Program-made: the position numbers and the translations under genes
In this document: positions 27,069-34,703 of the stretch, in pieces
How the letters are laid out: each line of letters begins with the position of its first letter
How positions within the stretch are numbered: position 1 is the stretch's first letter
The notes under the pieces: generated by a model
Told to the model about the DNA's origin: nothing
Database searches by the model: none
What the model saw: the letters and a program-made list of their open reading frames with translations, nothing else
Assembly: GCF_040409955.1 (NCBI RefSeq)
Contig: NZ_CP123384.1
Span: forward strand, 310,001-374,000
Source: Salipiger sp. H15
Lineage (GTDB): Bacteria > Pseudomonadota > Alphaproteobacteria > Rhodobacterales > Rhodobacteraceae
Length of the DNA stretch: 64,000 nucleotides
Direction: 5' to 3'

Positions 27069-27818
27069 ATGACCGCCACCACAGCCACCCCGCGCAGCGT
27101 GCTGCGCGTCAGCGGCCCCGAGGCCAGCGACTTCCTGCAGAACCTCGTCACCAACGACCTCGGCAAGCTGAGGGACGGGCTGGTCTATGCCGCGCTGCTG
27201 ACCCCGCAGGGCAAGTACCGGGCGGATTTCTTCCTTGTGCCGCAAGCAGATGGCTCGATCCTGATCGACGTGGCCGAGCCGCTGGCGGCCGACCTGACGC
27301 GCGCGCTGACGCTCTACAAGCTGCGCGCCAAGGTCGCGCTCGAGCCCACCGGCATCACCGTCACCCGCGGCACCGGCCCCGCCCCCGAGGGCGCCTTTGC
27401 CGATCCGCGCGACGCCTCGCTCGGCTGGCGCGGCTATGACGGCCAGCCCGGCGACACCGCGGACTGGGACGCGCTGCGGGTCGCCGCCTGCGTGCCCGAA
27501 AGCGGCGTCGAGCTCACTCCCGACACCTTCATCCTCGAGGCCGGGTTCGAGCGGCTGCACGGCGTCGATTTCCGCAAGGGCTGCTACGTCGGGCAGGAGG
27601 TGACCGCGCGGATGAAGCACAAGACCGAGCTGCGCAAGGGGCTGGTGACCGTCGAGGTCGCCGGCGAGGCCCCGGTCGGCACCGAGGTGGTGACTGGCGA
27701 AAAGCCCGCGGGCACGCTCTACACGCAGGCGGGCGGGCGCGGCATCGCCTACCTGCGCTTCGACCGGGCCGAGGGCGAGATGACCGCCGGCAGCGCCACG
27801 CTGCGCCGGGTCCCTTGA
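27069..27818 (+). CDS. ygfZ: YgfZ/GcvT-domain folate-binding protein
   Basis: The 249-residue protein has the YgfZ signature KGCYVGQEVTARM near residues 173-185, whose cysteine is conserved, and an N-terminal aminomethyltransferase-like fold (LRVSGPEASDFLQNLVTND). YgfZ supports assembly or repair of iron-sulfur clusters in a folate-dependent way. The last bases overlap a TTG start of the following kinase gene (TTGA), showing translational coupling. Confidence 0.92.
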   Translation: MTATTATPRSVLRVSGPEASDFLQNLVTNDLGKLRDGLVYAALLTPQGKYRADFFLVPQADGSILIDVAEPLAADLTRALTLYKLRAKVALEPTGITVTRGTGPAPEGAFADPRDASLGWRGYDGQPGDTADWDALRVAACVPESGVELTPDTFILEAGFERLHGVDFRKGCYVGQEVTARMKHKTELRKGLVTVEVAGEAPVGTEVVTGEKPAGTLYTQAGGRGIAYLRFDRAEGEMTAGSATLRRVP

Positions 27819-28612
27819 GCAGAGGCGCGCTCGAGCAGGCGCTCGGCGCGCGCATCACCGGCAGCCGGGCGCTGCACGGGGGTGATCTCTCGGAGGTCTT
27901 TCTCGCCACGCTGGCGGATGGCCGCGAGGCCGTGCTGAAGCGCGGCCCGCGCGTTGCTGCCGAGGCGCGGATGCTGCGCGCCATCGCCGCCACCGGGGCG
28001 CGTGCGCCCGAGGTGCTGGCGCAGGCTGAGGGCTGGCTGGCGCTGGAGGCCCTGCCCGAGACCGCGCCGAGCCCTGCCGGGTGGCAGGCGCTGGGGCAGG
28101 AGGTGCGCCGGCTGCATGGCTGCACCGGGCCGGGTTATGGCTGGGCCGAGGGATACGGCTTCGGCCCCCTGCCCCTCGACAATGCGCCCCGCCCGGACTG
28201 GCCGGGCTTCTGGGCCGAGGCGCGGCTGCGGCCCTTCCTGCCGCATCTGCCCGCGCGGCTTGCGCGGCGCGTCGCGGAGCTTGCCGCGCGCCTGCCCGAT
28301 CTCCTGCCCGCCGTCCCGCCCGCCGCGCTGCTGCATGGCGATCTCTGGACCGGCAACGCGCTCTTCATGCAGGGCGCGGCCGCGCTCATCGACCCGGCCT
28401 GCTACCACGGTCATGCCGAGGTGGACCTTGCCATGCTCGAGCTCTTCGGCACCCCGCCCGCCGCCTTCTGGCAGGGCTACGGGCCGACGGAGCCCGGCCG
28501 CGAGGCCCGCCGCCCGGTCTACCAGCTTTTCCCGGCGCTGGTGCACCTGCGGCTCTTCGGCGGCGGATATGCGGGCATGGTCAGCGGGCTGCTCGATCAG
28601 GCGGGCGCCTGA
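27815..28612 (+). CDS. Fructosamine kinase / aminoglycoside phosphotransferase-like protein
   Basis: The 265-residue protein has a kinase-like fold: an N-lobe lysine in EAVLKRGP, the catalytic loop LLHGDLWTGNALF and the metal site ALIDPACYHGHAEVDLAML. Together these are typical of the fructosamine kinase family, which phosphorylates ketoamines on glycated proteins or small molecules. The only sensible start is TTG at 27815, overlapping the ygfZ stop. An ATG start would remove part of the N-lobe. Its 3' end overlaps the convergent acetyltransferase gene by 16 bp. Confidence 0.88.
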   Translation: MSRGALEQALGARITGSRALHGGDLSEVFLATLADGREAVLKRGPRVAAEARMLRAIAATGARAPEVLAQAEGWLALEALPETAPSPAGWQALGQEVRRLHGCTGPGYGWAEGYGFGPLPLDNAPRPDWPGFWAEARLRPFLPHLPARLARRVAELAARLPDLLPAVPPAALLHGDLWTGNALFMQGAAALIDPACYHGHAEVDLAMLELFGTPPAAFWQGYGPTEPGREARRPVYQLFPALVHLRLFGGGYAGMVSGLLDQAGA

Positions 28613-29016
28613 AGGCGCTTTTCCAGCACCTCGACCGCCCCGATGGCCCCGGCGCCCAGCATCAGCGCGCGCGAGGGTGCGTTGGCGGCCTCCACGCGGG
28701 TGATCCAGCCCTGCGCGCCCTGCCCGGCGATCTCGGCCTCGAACCCGGCGATGAGCCGCCGCGCCACGCCGCGCCGCCGCCACGAGGGCTCTACCCAGAT
28801 GTGCTCGAGCACCGCCCGGCGCGGCCCCTCGCCGCCCTGCCAGCGCCACACGAGGTAGCCGCGCGGCACGCCCCCCACCCGGTAGGCGCGCAGCTGCGCG
28901 CCCGCGTCCATCGCGGCGGCAAGATCATCGCGCAAACCGGCCTCGCCGGTTGGGCCGAGCCCGCGCAACATCCCGGCAAGCGCGGGAATGTCCGTTGAAT
29001 CGCAAGGGGTAAACAT
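28597..29016 (-). CDS. GNAT family N-acetyltransferase
   Basis: The 139-residue protein has the acetyl-CoA motif IWVEPSWRRRGVARRLI and a downstream RVEAANAPSRALMLGAGA segment that fits the last GNAT strands. The substrate is unknown. It overlaps the convergent kinase gene by 16 bases at its 3' end. The gene is single, 93 bp downstream of the efp coding end on the other side of its start. Confidence 0.82.
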   Translation of the reverse strand: MFTPCDSTDIPALAGMLRGLGPTGEAGLRDDLAAAMDAGAQLRAYRVGGVPRGYLVWRWQGGEGPRRAVLEHIWVEPSWRRRGVARRLIAGFEAEIAGQGAQGWITRVEAANAPSRALMLGAGAIGAVEVLEKRLQAPA

Positions 29017-29109
29017 GGAAAGGGCCTCCTGGCTTTGCGCCGGAGGCCCTCTGGTTCCGTTACTCTGCGCCCCCGGATCGCACGGGGACTGAAGTCGTCG
29101 GCGCGCGGG

Positions 29110-29673
29110 TTATGCGCGTTCCGAATACTCCATGGTCTCGGTGTTCACGATGATCATCTCGTCCTGGCCGACGAAGGGCGGCACGAGGACGCGCACGCCG
29201 TTGTCGAGCACGGCGGGCTTGAAGCTGTTGGCAGCGGTCTGGCCTTTGACGACCGGCTCGGTCTCGACGATCTTGCAGGTGACCTTCTGCGGCAGGGTCG
29301 CGTTCAGCGCCTCTTCCTCGTGGAATTCGACGAGGATGGTCATGCCGTCCTGCAGGAAGGGGCGACGCTCGCCGAGGATGTCGGCGGGGAGCTGCACCTG
29401 CTCGTAGGTCTCGGCGTCCATGAAGATCAGCTGGCCGGCGTCCTCGTAGAGGAACTGCATGTCCTTCTGCTCGAGACGGACGCGCTCGACCTTGTCCGCC
29501 GAACGGAAACGCTCGTTCAGCTTGGAGCCGTTGCGCAGGTTCTTCATCTCGACCTGGGCAAAGGCGCCGCCCTTGCCGGGCTTGACGTGGTCGACCTTTA
29601 CCGCGGCCCAGAGGCCGCCGTCATGCTCCAGCACGTTGCCGGGGCGGATCTCGTTACCGTTGATCTTGGGCAT
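29110..29673 (-). CDS. efp: Elongation factor P
   Basis: The protein has 187 residues from the ATG at 29673. It eases ribosome stalling at polyproline stretches. The modification loop reads VKPGKGGAF with the lysine at K34, the position lysylated by EpmA in enterobacteria, rather than the arginine of the EarP group. The three beta-barrel domains are complete. Of the modification genes, neither epmA nor epmB is in the window. A promoter is visible at 29717-29745. Confidence 0.97.
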   Translation of the reverse strand: MPKINGNEIRPGNVLEHDGGLWAAVKVDHVKPGKGGAFAQVEMKNLRNGSKLNERFRSADKVERVRLEQKDMQFLYEDAGQLIFMDAETYEQVQLPADILGERRPFLQDGMTILVEFHEEEALNATLPQKVTCKIVETEPVVKGQTAANSFKPAVLDNGVRVLVPPFVGQDEMIIVNTETMEYSERA

Positions 29674-29716
29674 GGTCAGAAAACTTCGCAGTAAGGTTGA
29701 AGGGGTTTTCCGGCCT

Positions 29717-29745
29717 CCTATATATGGCCGGTTCGCCCCGTGCAA
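29717..29745 (-). promoter_or_regulatory. Promoter of efp
   Basis: On the minus strand the -35 box TTGCAC (29740-29745) and -10 box TATAGG (29717-29722) are separated by 17 bases, about 44 bases upstream of the efp ATG. CCGGCC/GGCCGG flanking the -10 region also form an inverted repeat. Confidence 0.6.
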
Positions 29746-29893
29746 GACAACGATATCTCGCGTTCCGCACAAGCCGAGGTATGCACCAGACGCAACGACG
29801 TTATGCGTTTCTGCCGTATCAGAATCAATCGGAATGGTCCATAACGCCGCACACGCCAGAAAAGACAAGAGCAATAATCATAAAGGTCAAAAG

Positions 29894-30223
29894 ATGAAGG
29901 ATTTCGTGGACAGCACAGCCTACCATGCCGAACAAGGCAACCGCGCGCGGAAACTTTTTGCCGCTGTGGTTCTGGCTGCGCTCGACGATGCAATCGCCGA
30001 CGACAAGAAATACGGCAATGGTCCGGAGCAGATCGCCCGCTGGGCACGCTCGCGCGACGGCCGTGAAGTACTGAGCTGCGCTGGTATCGACCCGAACGAG
30101 CGGGTTGTGTCCGGCCTGATGGAATTCGTTTCGAAAGGTGTTCGCACCTCGGTCGCGCTGTCGCGCGAAGAGAGCGAGCGTCGTCACGCAGCTGCAGCCG
30201 CGGAACAAGCCGAAGCCGCTTGA
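29894..30223 (+). CDS. DUF6280-type conserved small protein
   Basis: The protein has 109 residues starting at the ATG at 29894, with AAAGG upstream. It is a helical soluble protein with FAAVVLAALDDAIADDKKYGNGPEQIARWARSRDGREVL and an Ala/Glu-rich C-terminus. I recall this family as conserved in Rhodobacteraceae, with no known function. The gene is clearly less GC-biased than its neighbours in third positions, and its 5' region is AT-rich, which often marks a highly expressed gene. A strong terminator follows at 30256-30285. Confidence 0.78.
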   Translation: MKDFVDSTAYHAEQGNRARKLFAAVVLAALDDAIADDKKYGNGPEQIARWARSRDGREVLSCAGIDPNERVVSGLMEFVSKGVRTSVALSREESERRHAAAAAEQAEAA

Positions 30224-30255
30224 TCCCGGTTCCGGGGGTCCACCCCCAGCCAGTC

Positions 30256-30285
30256 GAAGGCGCGCCCCCACAAGGGCGCGCCTTC
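30256..30285. terminator. Strong 12-bp hairpin terminator between convergent genes
   Basis: GAAGGCGCGCCC-CCACAA-GGGCGCGCCTTC is a perfect 12-bp stem 32 bases after the DUF6280 stop, followed by GGCGTTTCC. It can serve both the DUF6280 gene and the convergent PopZ-like gene. Confidence 0.75.
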
Positions 30286-30404
30286 GGCGTTTCCGGCACC
30301 CGGACAGGCCGGATCCCGCCTATTTCCCAGAGGATCAGCCAAAAGCCGCCGGCCCCGGACACGAGGGTGCCGGGGCCGTTGGCCCGAAACATCTGTCCGG
30401 AAAA

Positions 30405-31526
30405 TCAGTCCTGATCGTCGCTTGCGAGGATACGCTGCAGTTCGCGGCGCACCATCTTGCGCACGTTCCGCCCGACGCGGTCGCCGAGCACGCCCTGAAG
30501 TTCCTCGCGCACCACCTCGGCGACGAGCTGGCGCAGGCGGTCCTCGTCGATCCCGGCCAGCGGGGCCTCGGGCGCGGGGGCATCCTCCACGGGCGAGGCG
30601 GGCTCGCTGCGCAGGCTGCTCTGGCTGCGCTGCCAGACCGGGTTGCGCAGGATCTTCACCGGGCGGCGCGGCGCGGGGGCCGGCTCGGGCTCGATCGCCT
30701 CGGCGGCCTCGTCCCCGGCATGGCCACGGGCGAAATTGTCATCCTCGGGCTCTTCGTCCAAGAGCGTCTCGTCGAGATCCTCGGGCTCCTGCGCCACGGG
30801 GAACGGCTCGTCGACCAGCTCGGGCTCGGGCATCGGGCGGCTTGCCAGCTCGGCATCCTCCTCGGCCACGGCAACCGGCTGCGGCGCGGCGGGCTCCTGC
30901 GCCGCCGGCTGGTGCCGGAAGATCGCCGCGGGGGCTTCCTCGCCCTGCTCGGGCTCGAACTCGGTGGTGCTGCGGGCGATCATCTCCTCGAGCTCGGCAA
31001 TCTTGCGGGCAAGGCTGCCTTCCTTCGCCTCGGGCTCCGGGGCGGGCTCGACCGCCGGAGCGGGCGGGGTCGAATCGCGCAGCTTCAGCGCGAAGAAATC
31101 GGCGATCGAGGCCTCGGCCAGCGGGCCCTCGGCGCTCTCTTCCACCTCGACGAAGGGGGCCTCCTCGATCTCCTCCTCGGCGACCGAGTCCTCAGACGCG
31201 GCGGCGGGCTCCCCTTCGGGGCGCAGCAGGGTCAGCGGGTTGCGGCGAGCGGCCTCGGCGACCTCTTCCTCGGCCGGGAACAGCCGTGCGGCGACCGGGG
31301 CGGCATGGCGTTCACGCTCGCGCTCGGCGGCCTCTTCGCCCTGCCGCTCGTCCGGGCGGGGCTCCTGCACGCGCAGCGCCGGGGTCAGCACCAGGCGGCC
31401 CGACGCGGCGGGCCGCGGCGTCATCGGCGCATCTGGCTGGGATTCGGAACGGGAATCTTCGGACACCAACCTCCGGATAGAGGAAAGAACATCCTCGATT
31501 TCCGCATTGGTCACGGGATCGGACAT
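30405..31526 (-). CDS. PopZ-like polar organising protein (DUF2497-like)
   Basis: The 373-residue protein has three parts. The N-terminal helix EIEDVLSSIRRLVSED (residues 9-24) matches the PopZ/DUF2497 start. A very acidic, proline-rich disordered linker covers about residues 25-320. The C-terminal helix LRQLVAEVVREELQGVLGDR-VRKMVRRELQRIL matches the oligomerisation region. This is the layout of Caulobacter PopZ, which forms polar condensates and anchors ParB. It is third in a pcm-tolC-popZ run, an order that I recall around DUF2497 genes in other alphaproteobacteria. The linker is longer than in Caulobacter. valS, often next, is absent here. Divergence makes family membership probable rather than certain. 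Confidence 0.7.
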   Translation of the reverse strand: MSDPVTNAEIEDVLSSIRRLVSEDSRSESQPDAPMTPRPAASGRLVLTPALRVQEPRPDERQGEEAAERERERHAAPVAARLFPAEEEVAEAARRNPLTLLRPEGEPAAASEDSVAEEEIEEAPFVEVEESAEGPLAEASIADFFALKLRDSTPPAPAVEPAPEPEAKEGSLARKIAELEEMIARSTTEFEPEQGEEAPAAIFRHQPAAQEPAAPQPVAVAEEDAELASRPMPEPELVDEPFPVAQEPEDLDETLLDEEPEDDNFARGHAGDEAAEAIEPEPAPAPRRPVKILRNPVWQRSQSSLRSEPASPVEDAPAPEAPLAGIDEDRLRQLVAEVVREELQGVLGDRVGRNVRKMVRRELQRILASDDQD

Positions 31527-31599
31527 TTATGTACCACTCTTGCCTGTCCCCCGAGTGTAGCGGCTCGGGGGGTGCCAGACAACAAGGACGAGGAGAAGC

Positions 31600-33009
31600 T
31601 TACTGCTTCCCCATCGCCTTCAGGATGCGGTTCAGATCCTCGCCCTGGCGGGACTGGACCGGGGCCGACTTGACCAGGTTGTAATACTCGGCCGGGTCGT
31701 AGCGCGGCACGTTCAGCGCGAGATCCTCGGCGGTGAGCTGGCCCATGGTGTAGAGCACCGAATAGGCCGCGATGGTCTCGTCGACCTCTGCCGAGATCTG
31801 GGTGTTGCGCGCGTCGAGCAGTTCCTGCTCGGCATCGAGCACGTCGAGCGTGGTGCGCGCGCCGAGCGTCGCTTCCTCGCGGGTGCCGCGGAAGGCGACG
31901 GTTGCGGCGCGGACCTGCTCGTCCGAGGCGGCGCGGGCCGCCTGCGCGACGCGCAGGTTGGCATAGGCGTTGGCAACGGATTGCGGGATCGACTTGGTCA
32001 GCTGCAGCAGCGCCGCGCGGTTCTGGTCGCGGGTGGCGATCGACTGGCGCTTCAGCGAGCTGAGGTTGCCGCCCTGGTAGATCGGGCCGCCGAAGTTGAG
32101 GCCGATGGTGCCGCCGCGGGTGCCGGCCTCGCTGTCGAAGCTCTCGTCGTAGCCGTAGGTGCCCTGCAGCGCGACGGTCGGGCTCATCGAGGCCTGGGTG
32201 ACCGCGATGGCGATCTCCGAGGCGGCCACCTGGTGCTGCACCTGGATGATGTCGGGATGCGCGCGCAGCGCGATGCGCTTGGCGTCCTCGGCGGTGGCCG
32301 GGATGCGCGGCAGGCTGCCCGGCGACACGAGATCGCCCGGAAGACGGCCGACGGAGGCGCGGTATTCCTCGCGCGCCTGCGCCAGCGCGCCCTCGGCGGC
32401 GGCCAGCAGCGAGCGGGCGGCGGCAAGGCGGGCCTCGGCGGAGGCGACGTCGGTGCGGGTGACTTCCCCCACCTCGAAGCGGTCCTCGGCGGCGCGGAGT
32501 TCCTCGCCGATCACGCGCACGTTGTTCTGGCGCAGGGCCAGGGTCTCGATGGCGCGGCGCACTTCCATGAAGGCGTTGACGGCGCGCAGCAGCACGTCCT
32601 GCTCGACCGACACGAGGCCGGAGCGGGTGGCAAGGACGGTTTCCTTGGCCGCGTCGACCGACAAGCGGTTGGCGCCGCCGTCGAACAGGGTCAGCGTGGC
32701 GGAAAGGCCGATCGAGGCGGTGTCGGTGGCCGAGCCGGTCCATTCGAAGCCGGTTGCGAGGCTGCGCGTGGTGCCGTAGCTGCGCGAGATGTCACCGGTC
32801 CAGGCGATGACCGGCCGCAGCGCGGCGATGGCCTGCGCGACCTCTTCGTCGGCGGCGCGCAGCACCGCGCGGTTCTGCTCGAGCAGGCCGCTGGTGTTGT
32901 AGGCCCCGGCGAGTGCATCCGCCAGCGACTCCGCCGCGGCGGGCATCGCGAGCCCGGCCGCGAGACAGACGCCCGTCATCAAAGTCTTCAGCGATTTACG
33001 CGCCATCAT
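31600..33009 (-). CDS. tolC: TolC-family outer membrane efflux protein
   Basis: The 469-residue protein has a cleavable signal peptide (MMARKSLKTLMTGVCLAAGLA-MPAAA) and two OEP repeats: SLADALAGAYNTSGLLEQNRAVLRA, RFEVGEVTRTDVASAEARLAAA, and in the second half RGTREEATLGARTTLDVLDAEQELLDAR. TolC trimers form the outer-membrane duct for type I secretion and RND efflux. No inner-membrane partner is adjacent. It starts 42 bp after pcm and ends 73 bp before the PopZ-like gene, so the three are probably one operon. Confidence 0.95.
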   Translation of the reverse strand: MMARKSLKTLMTGVCLAAGLAMPAAAESLADALAGAYNTSGLLEQNRAVLRAADEEVAQAIAALRPVIAWTGDISRSYGTTRSLATGFEWTGSATDTASIGLSATLTLFDGGANRLSVDAAKETVLATRSGLVSVEQDVLLRAVNAFMEVRRAIETLALRQNNVRVIGEELRAAEDRFEVGEVTRTDVASAEARLAAARSLLAAAEGALAQAREEYRASVGRLPGDLVSPGSLPRIPATAEDAKRIALRAHPDIIQVQHQVAASEIAIAVTQASMSPTVALQGTYGYDESFDSEAGTRGGTIGLNFGGPIYQGGNLSSLKRQSIATRDQNRAALLQLTKSIPQSVANAYANLRVAQAARAASDEQVRAATVAFRGTREEATLGARTTLDVLDAEQELLDARNTQISAEVDETIAAYSVLYTMGQLTAEDLALNVPRYDPAEYYNLVKSAPVQSRQGEDLNRILKAMGKQ

Positions 33010-33051
33010 CCTGCCCTCTCGATCCTGTTTGCTGCGCGCCTGCCCTTGGGG

Positions 33052-33702
33052 TCAGAGCGCGAAGGCCACCTCTTTTTCGAACCCGGCAAGCACCGGCGCG
33101 GTGGCGTTGAAAGAAAACCGCCAGGTGATGGTGCCGTCGATCTTCCAGCCGACCTTTACCGTTCCCAGCGCCCCGTCCATGAAAATGCAGGCAATCCGCC
33201 CGCCGTCCTTGAGCTGTGCCTCGATGGAGGCGGGCAGCGTCTCGATCCCGCCCTCGACGACGATCGCGTCGTAGGGGCCGTGCTGCGGCGCGCCTTCGAC
33301 AAGCGGGCCGGTGTGCAGGATCACGTTGTCCGCATGCTCCATCAGCAGCGGCTGCGCCTCGGCGGCGCGGTCCGCGTCGTCCTCGACCGCGACCACCGCC
33401 TCAGCGATGCGCGCGATGACCGCGGAACTGTAGCCGAGCCCGGCGCCGATATCGAGGACGAGGTCGTCCCCGTCGACGTTCAGCGCGTCGAGCATCTTCG
33501 CGAAGGTGCGCGCGTCGAGCACGACACGTCCTTCGCCAAGGTCGATGTTGTGCCCCACGTAGGCCGCGTCGGCCAGTTCGTCCGGCACGAAGACTTCGCG
33601 CGGAACCCGGAGCATGGCTTCGATGACAGGGAACTTGGTGACGTCCGAGGGACGAACCTGCGTATCAACCATCATACGGCGGAGGGTGACGAAATCGGTC
33701 AT
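33052..33702 (-). CDS. Protein-L-isoaspartate O-methyltransferase family protein
   Basis: The 216-residue protein has the SAM-binding motif VLDIGAGLGYSSAVIARIA and the N-terminal MVDTQVRPSDVTKFPVIEAMLRVPREVF. This matches the PCMT-like proteins found upstream of tolC in alphaproteobacteria. These may repair isoaspartyl residues, but this subgroup is not well characterised and a different substrate is possible. It is the first gene of the tolC operon. Confidence 0.85.
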   Translation of the reverse strand: MTDFVTLRRMMVDTQVRPSDVTKFPVIEAMLRVPREVFVPDELADAAYVGHNIDLGEGRVVLDARTFAKMLDALNVDGDDLVLDIGAGLGYSSAVIARIAEAVVAVEDDADRAAEAQPLLMEHADNVILHTGPLVEGAPQHGPYDAIVVEGGIETLPASIEAQLKDGGRIACIFMDGALGTVKVGWKIDGTITWRFSFNATAPVLAGFEKEVAFAL

Positions 33703-33750
33703 CCGCTAAACTCTTCCGTTCAGATATCCTTACAAAATCTTCTGCCACAC

Positions 33751-33767
33751 TTGCCCCGCGGGGGCAA
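33751..33767. terminator. Hairpin between the holin-like gene and pcm
   Basis: TTGCCCC-GCG-GGGGCAA is a perfect 7-bp stem in the 191-bp gap downstream of the holin-like gene and upstream of pcm on the minus strand. No T-run follows directly, so it is a weak terminator call or a leader structure of pcm. Confidence 0.4.
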
Positions 33768-33893
33768 TGTCCGGGTGCCTACAAAAGAACACACCCACAC
33801 CAGACTGTGGCGCGGGCGCTTCGAAAGCAATAGATTTTTAAGGCTCTGGCGCAAGAATCCGGCTGATCTCAGGGGCCTGCGGCGGCGGGCGTG

Positions 33894-34211
33894 TCAGTCC
33901 TTGCGCATCGCCTGCCCCGCCGCGCGACCCGCCAGGAAGGCCTCGACGAGCGAGGTGACCGGCGCGCCGGTGCCCACCGGAGTCGCGCTGAGCCGCGGTC
34001 GCACGGGCAGGTAGAAGAGCAGCAGCGCCAGCACGAGGTAGACGCCGCCGACCACCAGCGCCGCGACGATCGCGCCCTGCGCCTCGACCAGCGCGAGCCA
34101 GCCCGCGACAGTAAAGAAAATCGCCGCGACGGCCATGCAGACCGCCCCGGCGATGTTGCGGCCGACCCGCGTCAGGCCGGCCCTCAGTCTTGCCTCGAAC
34201 AGGGCGAACAA
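33894..34211 (-). CDS. Phage-holin-like (3_6 family) membrane protein
   Basis: The 105-residue protein has two hydrophobic spans (about residues 23-43 and 48-70), an N-terminal MFALFEARLRAGLTRVGRNIAG and a polar C-terminus. It is of the holin superfamily III type that accompanies YqjD/DUF883 proteins (YqjE-like). It lies 6 bp downstream of the DUF883 gene. This pairing argues for an envelope or ribosome-anchoring stress function rather than a phage origin. Confidence 0.75.
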   Translation of the reverse strand: MFALFEARLRAGLTRVGRNIAGAVCMAVAAIFFTVAGWLALVEAQGAIVAALVVGGVYLVLALLLFYLPVRPRLSATPVGTGAPVTSLVEAFLAGRAAGQAMRKD

Positions 34212-34217
34212 GCGTAC

Positions 34218-34568
34218 TTACCTCCGGCTGCCGATGTAACCGATGAGGAAACCGACGGCCGCGGCAAGGCCGATGGCCTGGAACGGGTTGGCCTGGATCT
34301 GGCCGCGCGCGCTGTTCTCGAGCTCGGCCACGCGGACACCGGCCTCGCGCAGGGCCTCCTCGCCGCGGTCGCGCATCTCCTGCGCCTTGGCTTCGCCGGC
34401 GGCCTTGTACTCGGCGCCGCGGCGCTTGCCGATCTCGCCCACCAGCTCGGCCAGCGAGGCCATGTCGGCGCGCAGCGTCTTGATCTGATCGCTCAGTGCC
34501 TCGCTGTCGGTCGGCAGCGGCTCGGCGACCTTCGGGGTGCCGTTCGATTTGGTTGCAGTCTGGGCCAT
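34218..34568 (-). CDS. DUF883 / ElaB-YqjD-type membrane-anchored protein
   Basis: The protein has 116 residues from the ATG at 34568, which has GGAGG upstream. A coiled-coil-prone helical region (about residues 25-90) is followed by a C-terminal membrane anchor ending GFLIGYIGSRR. In E. coli, YqjD and ElaB tether ribosomes to the membrane in stationary phase. Here that is suggested by family only. It is operonic with the holin-like gene. Confidence 0.85.
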   Translation of the reverse strand: MAQTATKSNGTPKVAEPLPTDSEALSDQIKTLRADMASLAELVGEIGKRRGAEYKAAGEAKAQEMRDRGEEALREAGVRVAELENSARGQIQANPFQAIGLAAAVGFLIGYIGSRR

Positions 34569-34703
34569 GGTGACGTCCTCCGTCTGCGATTGGCTTTTGC
34601 GACCAACCCGGGAAGTCTGCGCGAAGTTCCCCGGTTCACGCAAGTTTCATTACCCGGCGGAACGCGGGCCGTCCTTGAGCAGGATCAAGCCGGAGAGCGG
34701 CTT

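Noticed and set aside
33894..34211. Holin-like gene as a sign of prophage
   Set aside because: It pairs with a DUF883 gene and no other phage gene is near. This pairing is a normal chromosomal one.
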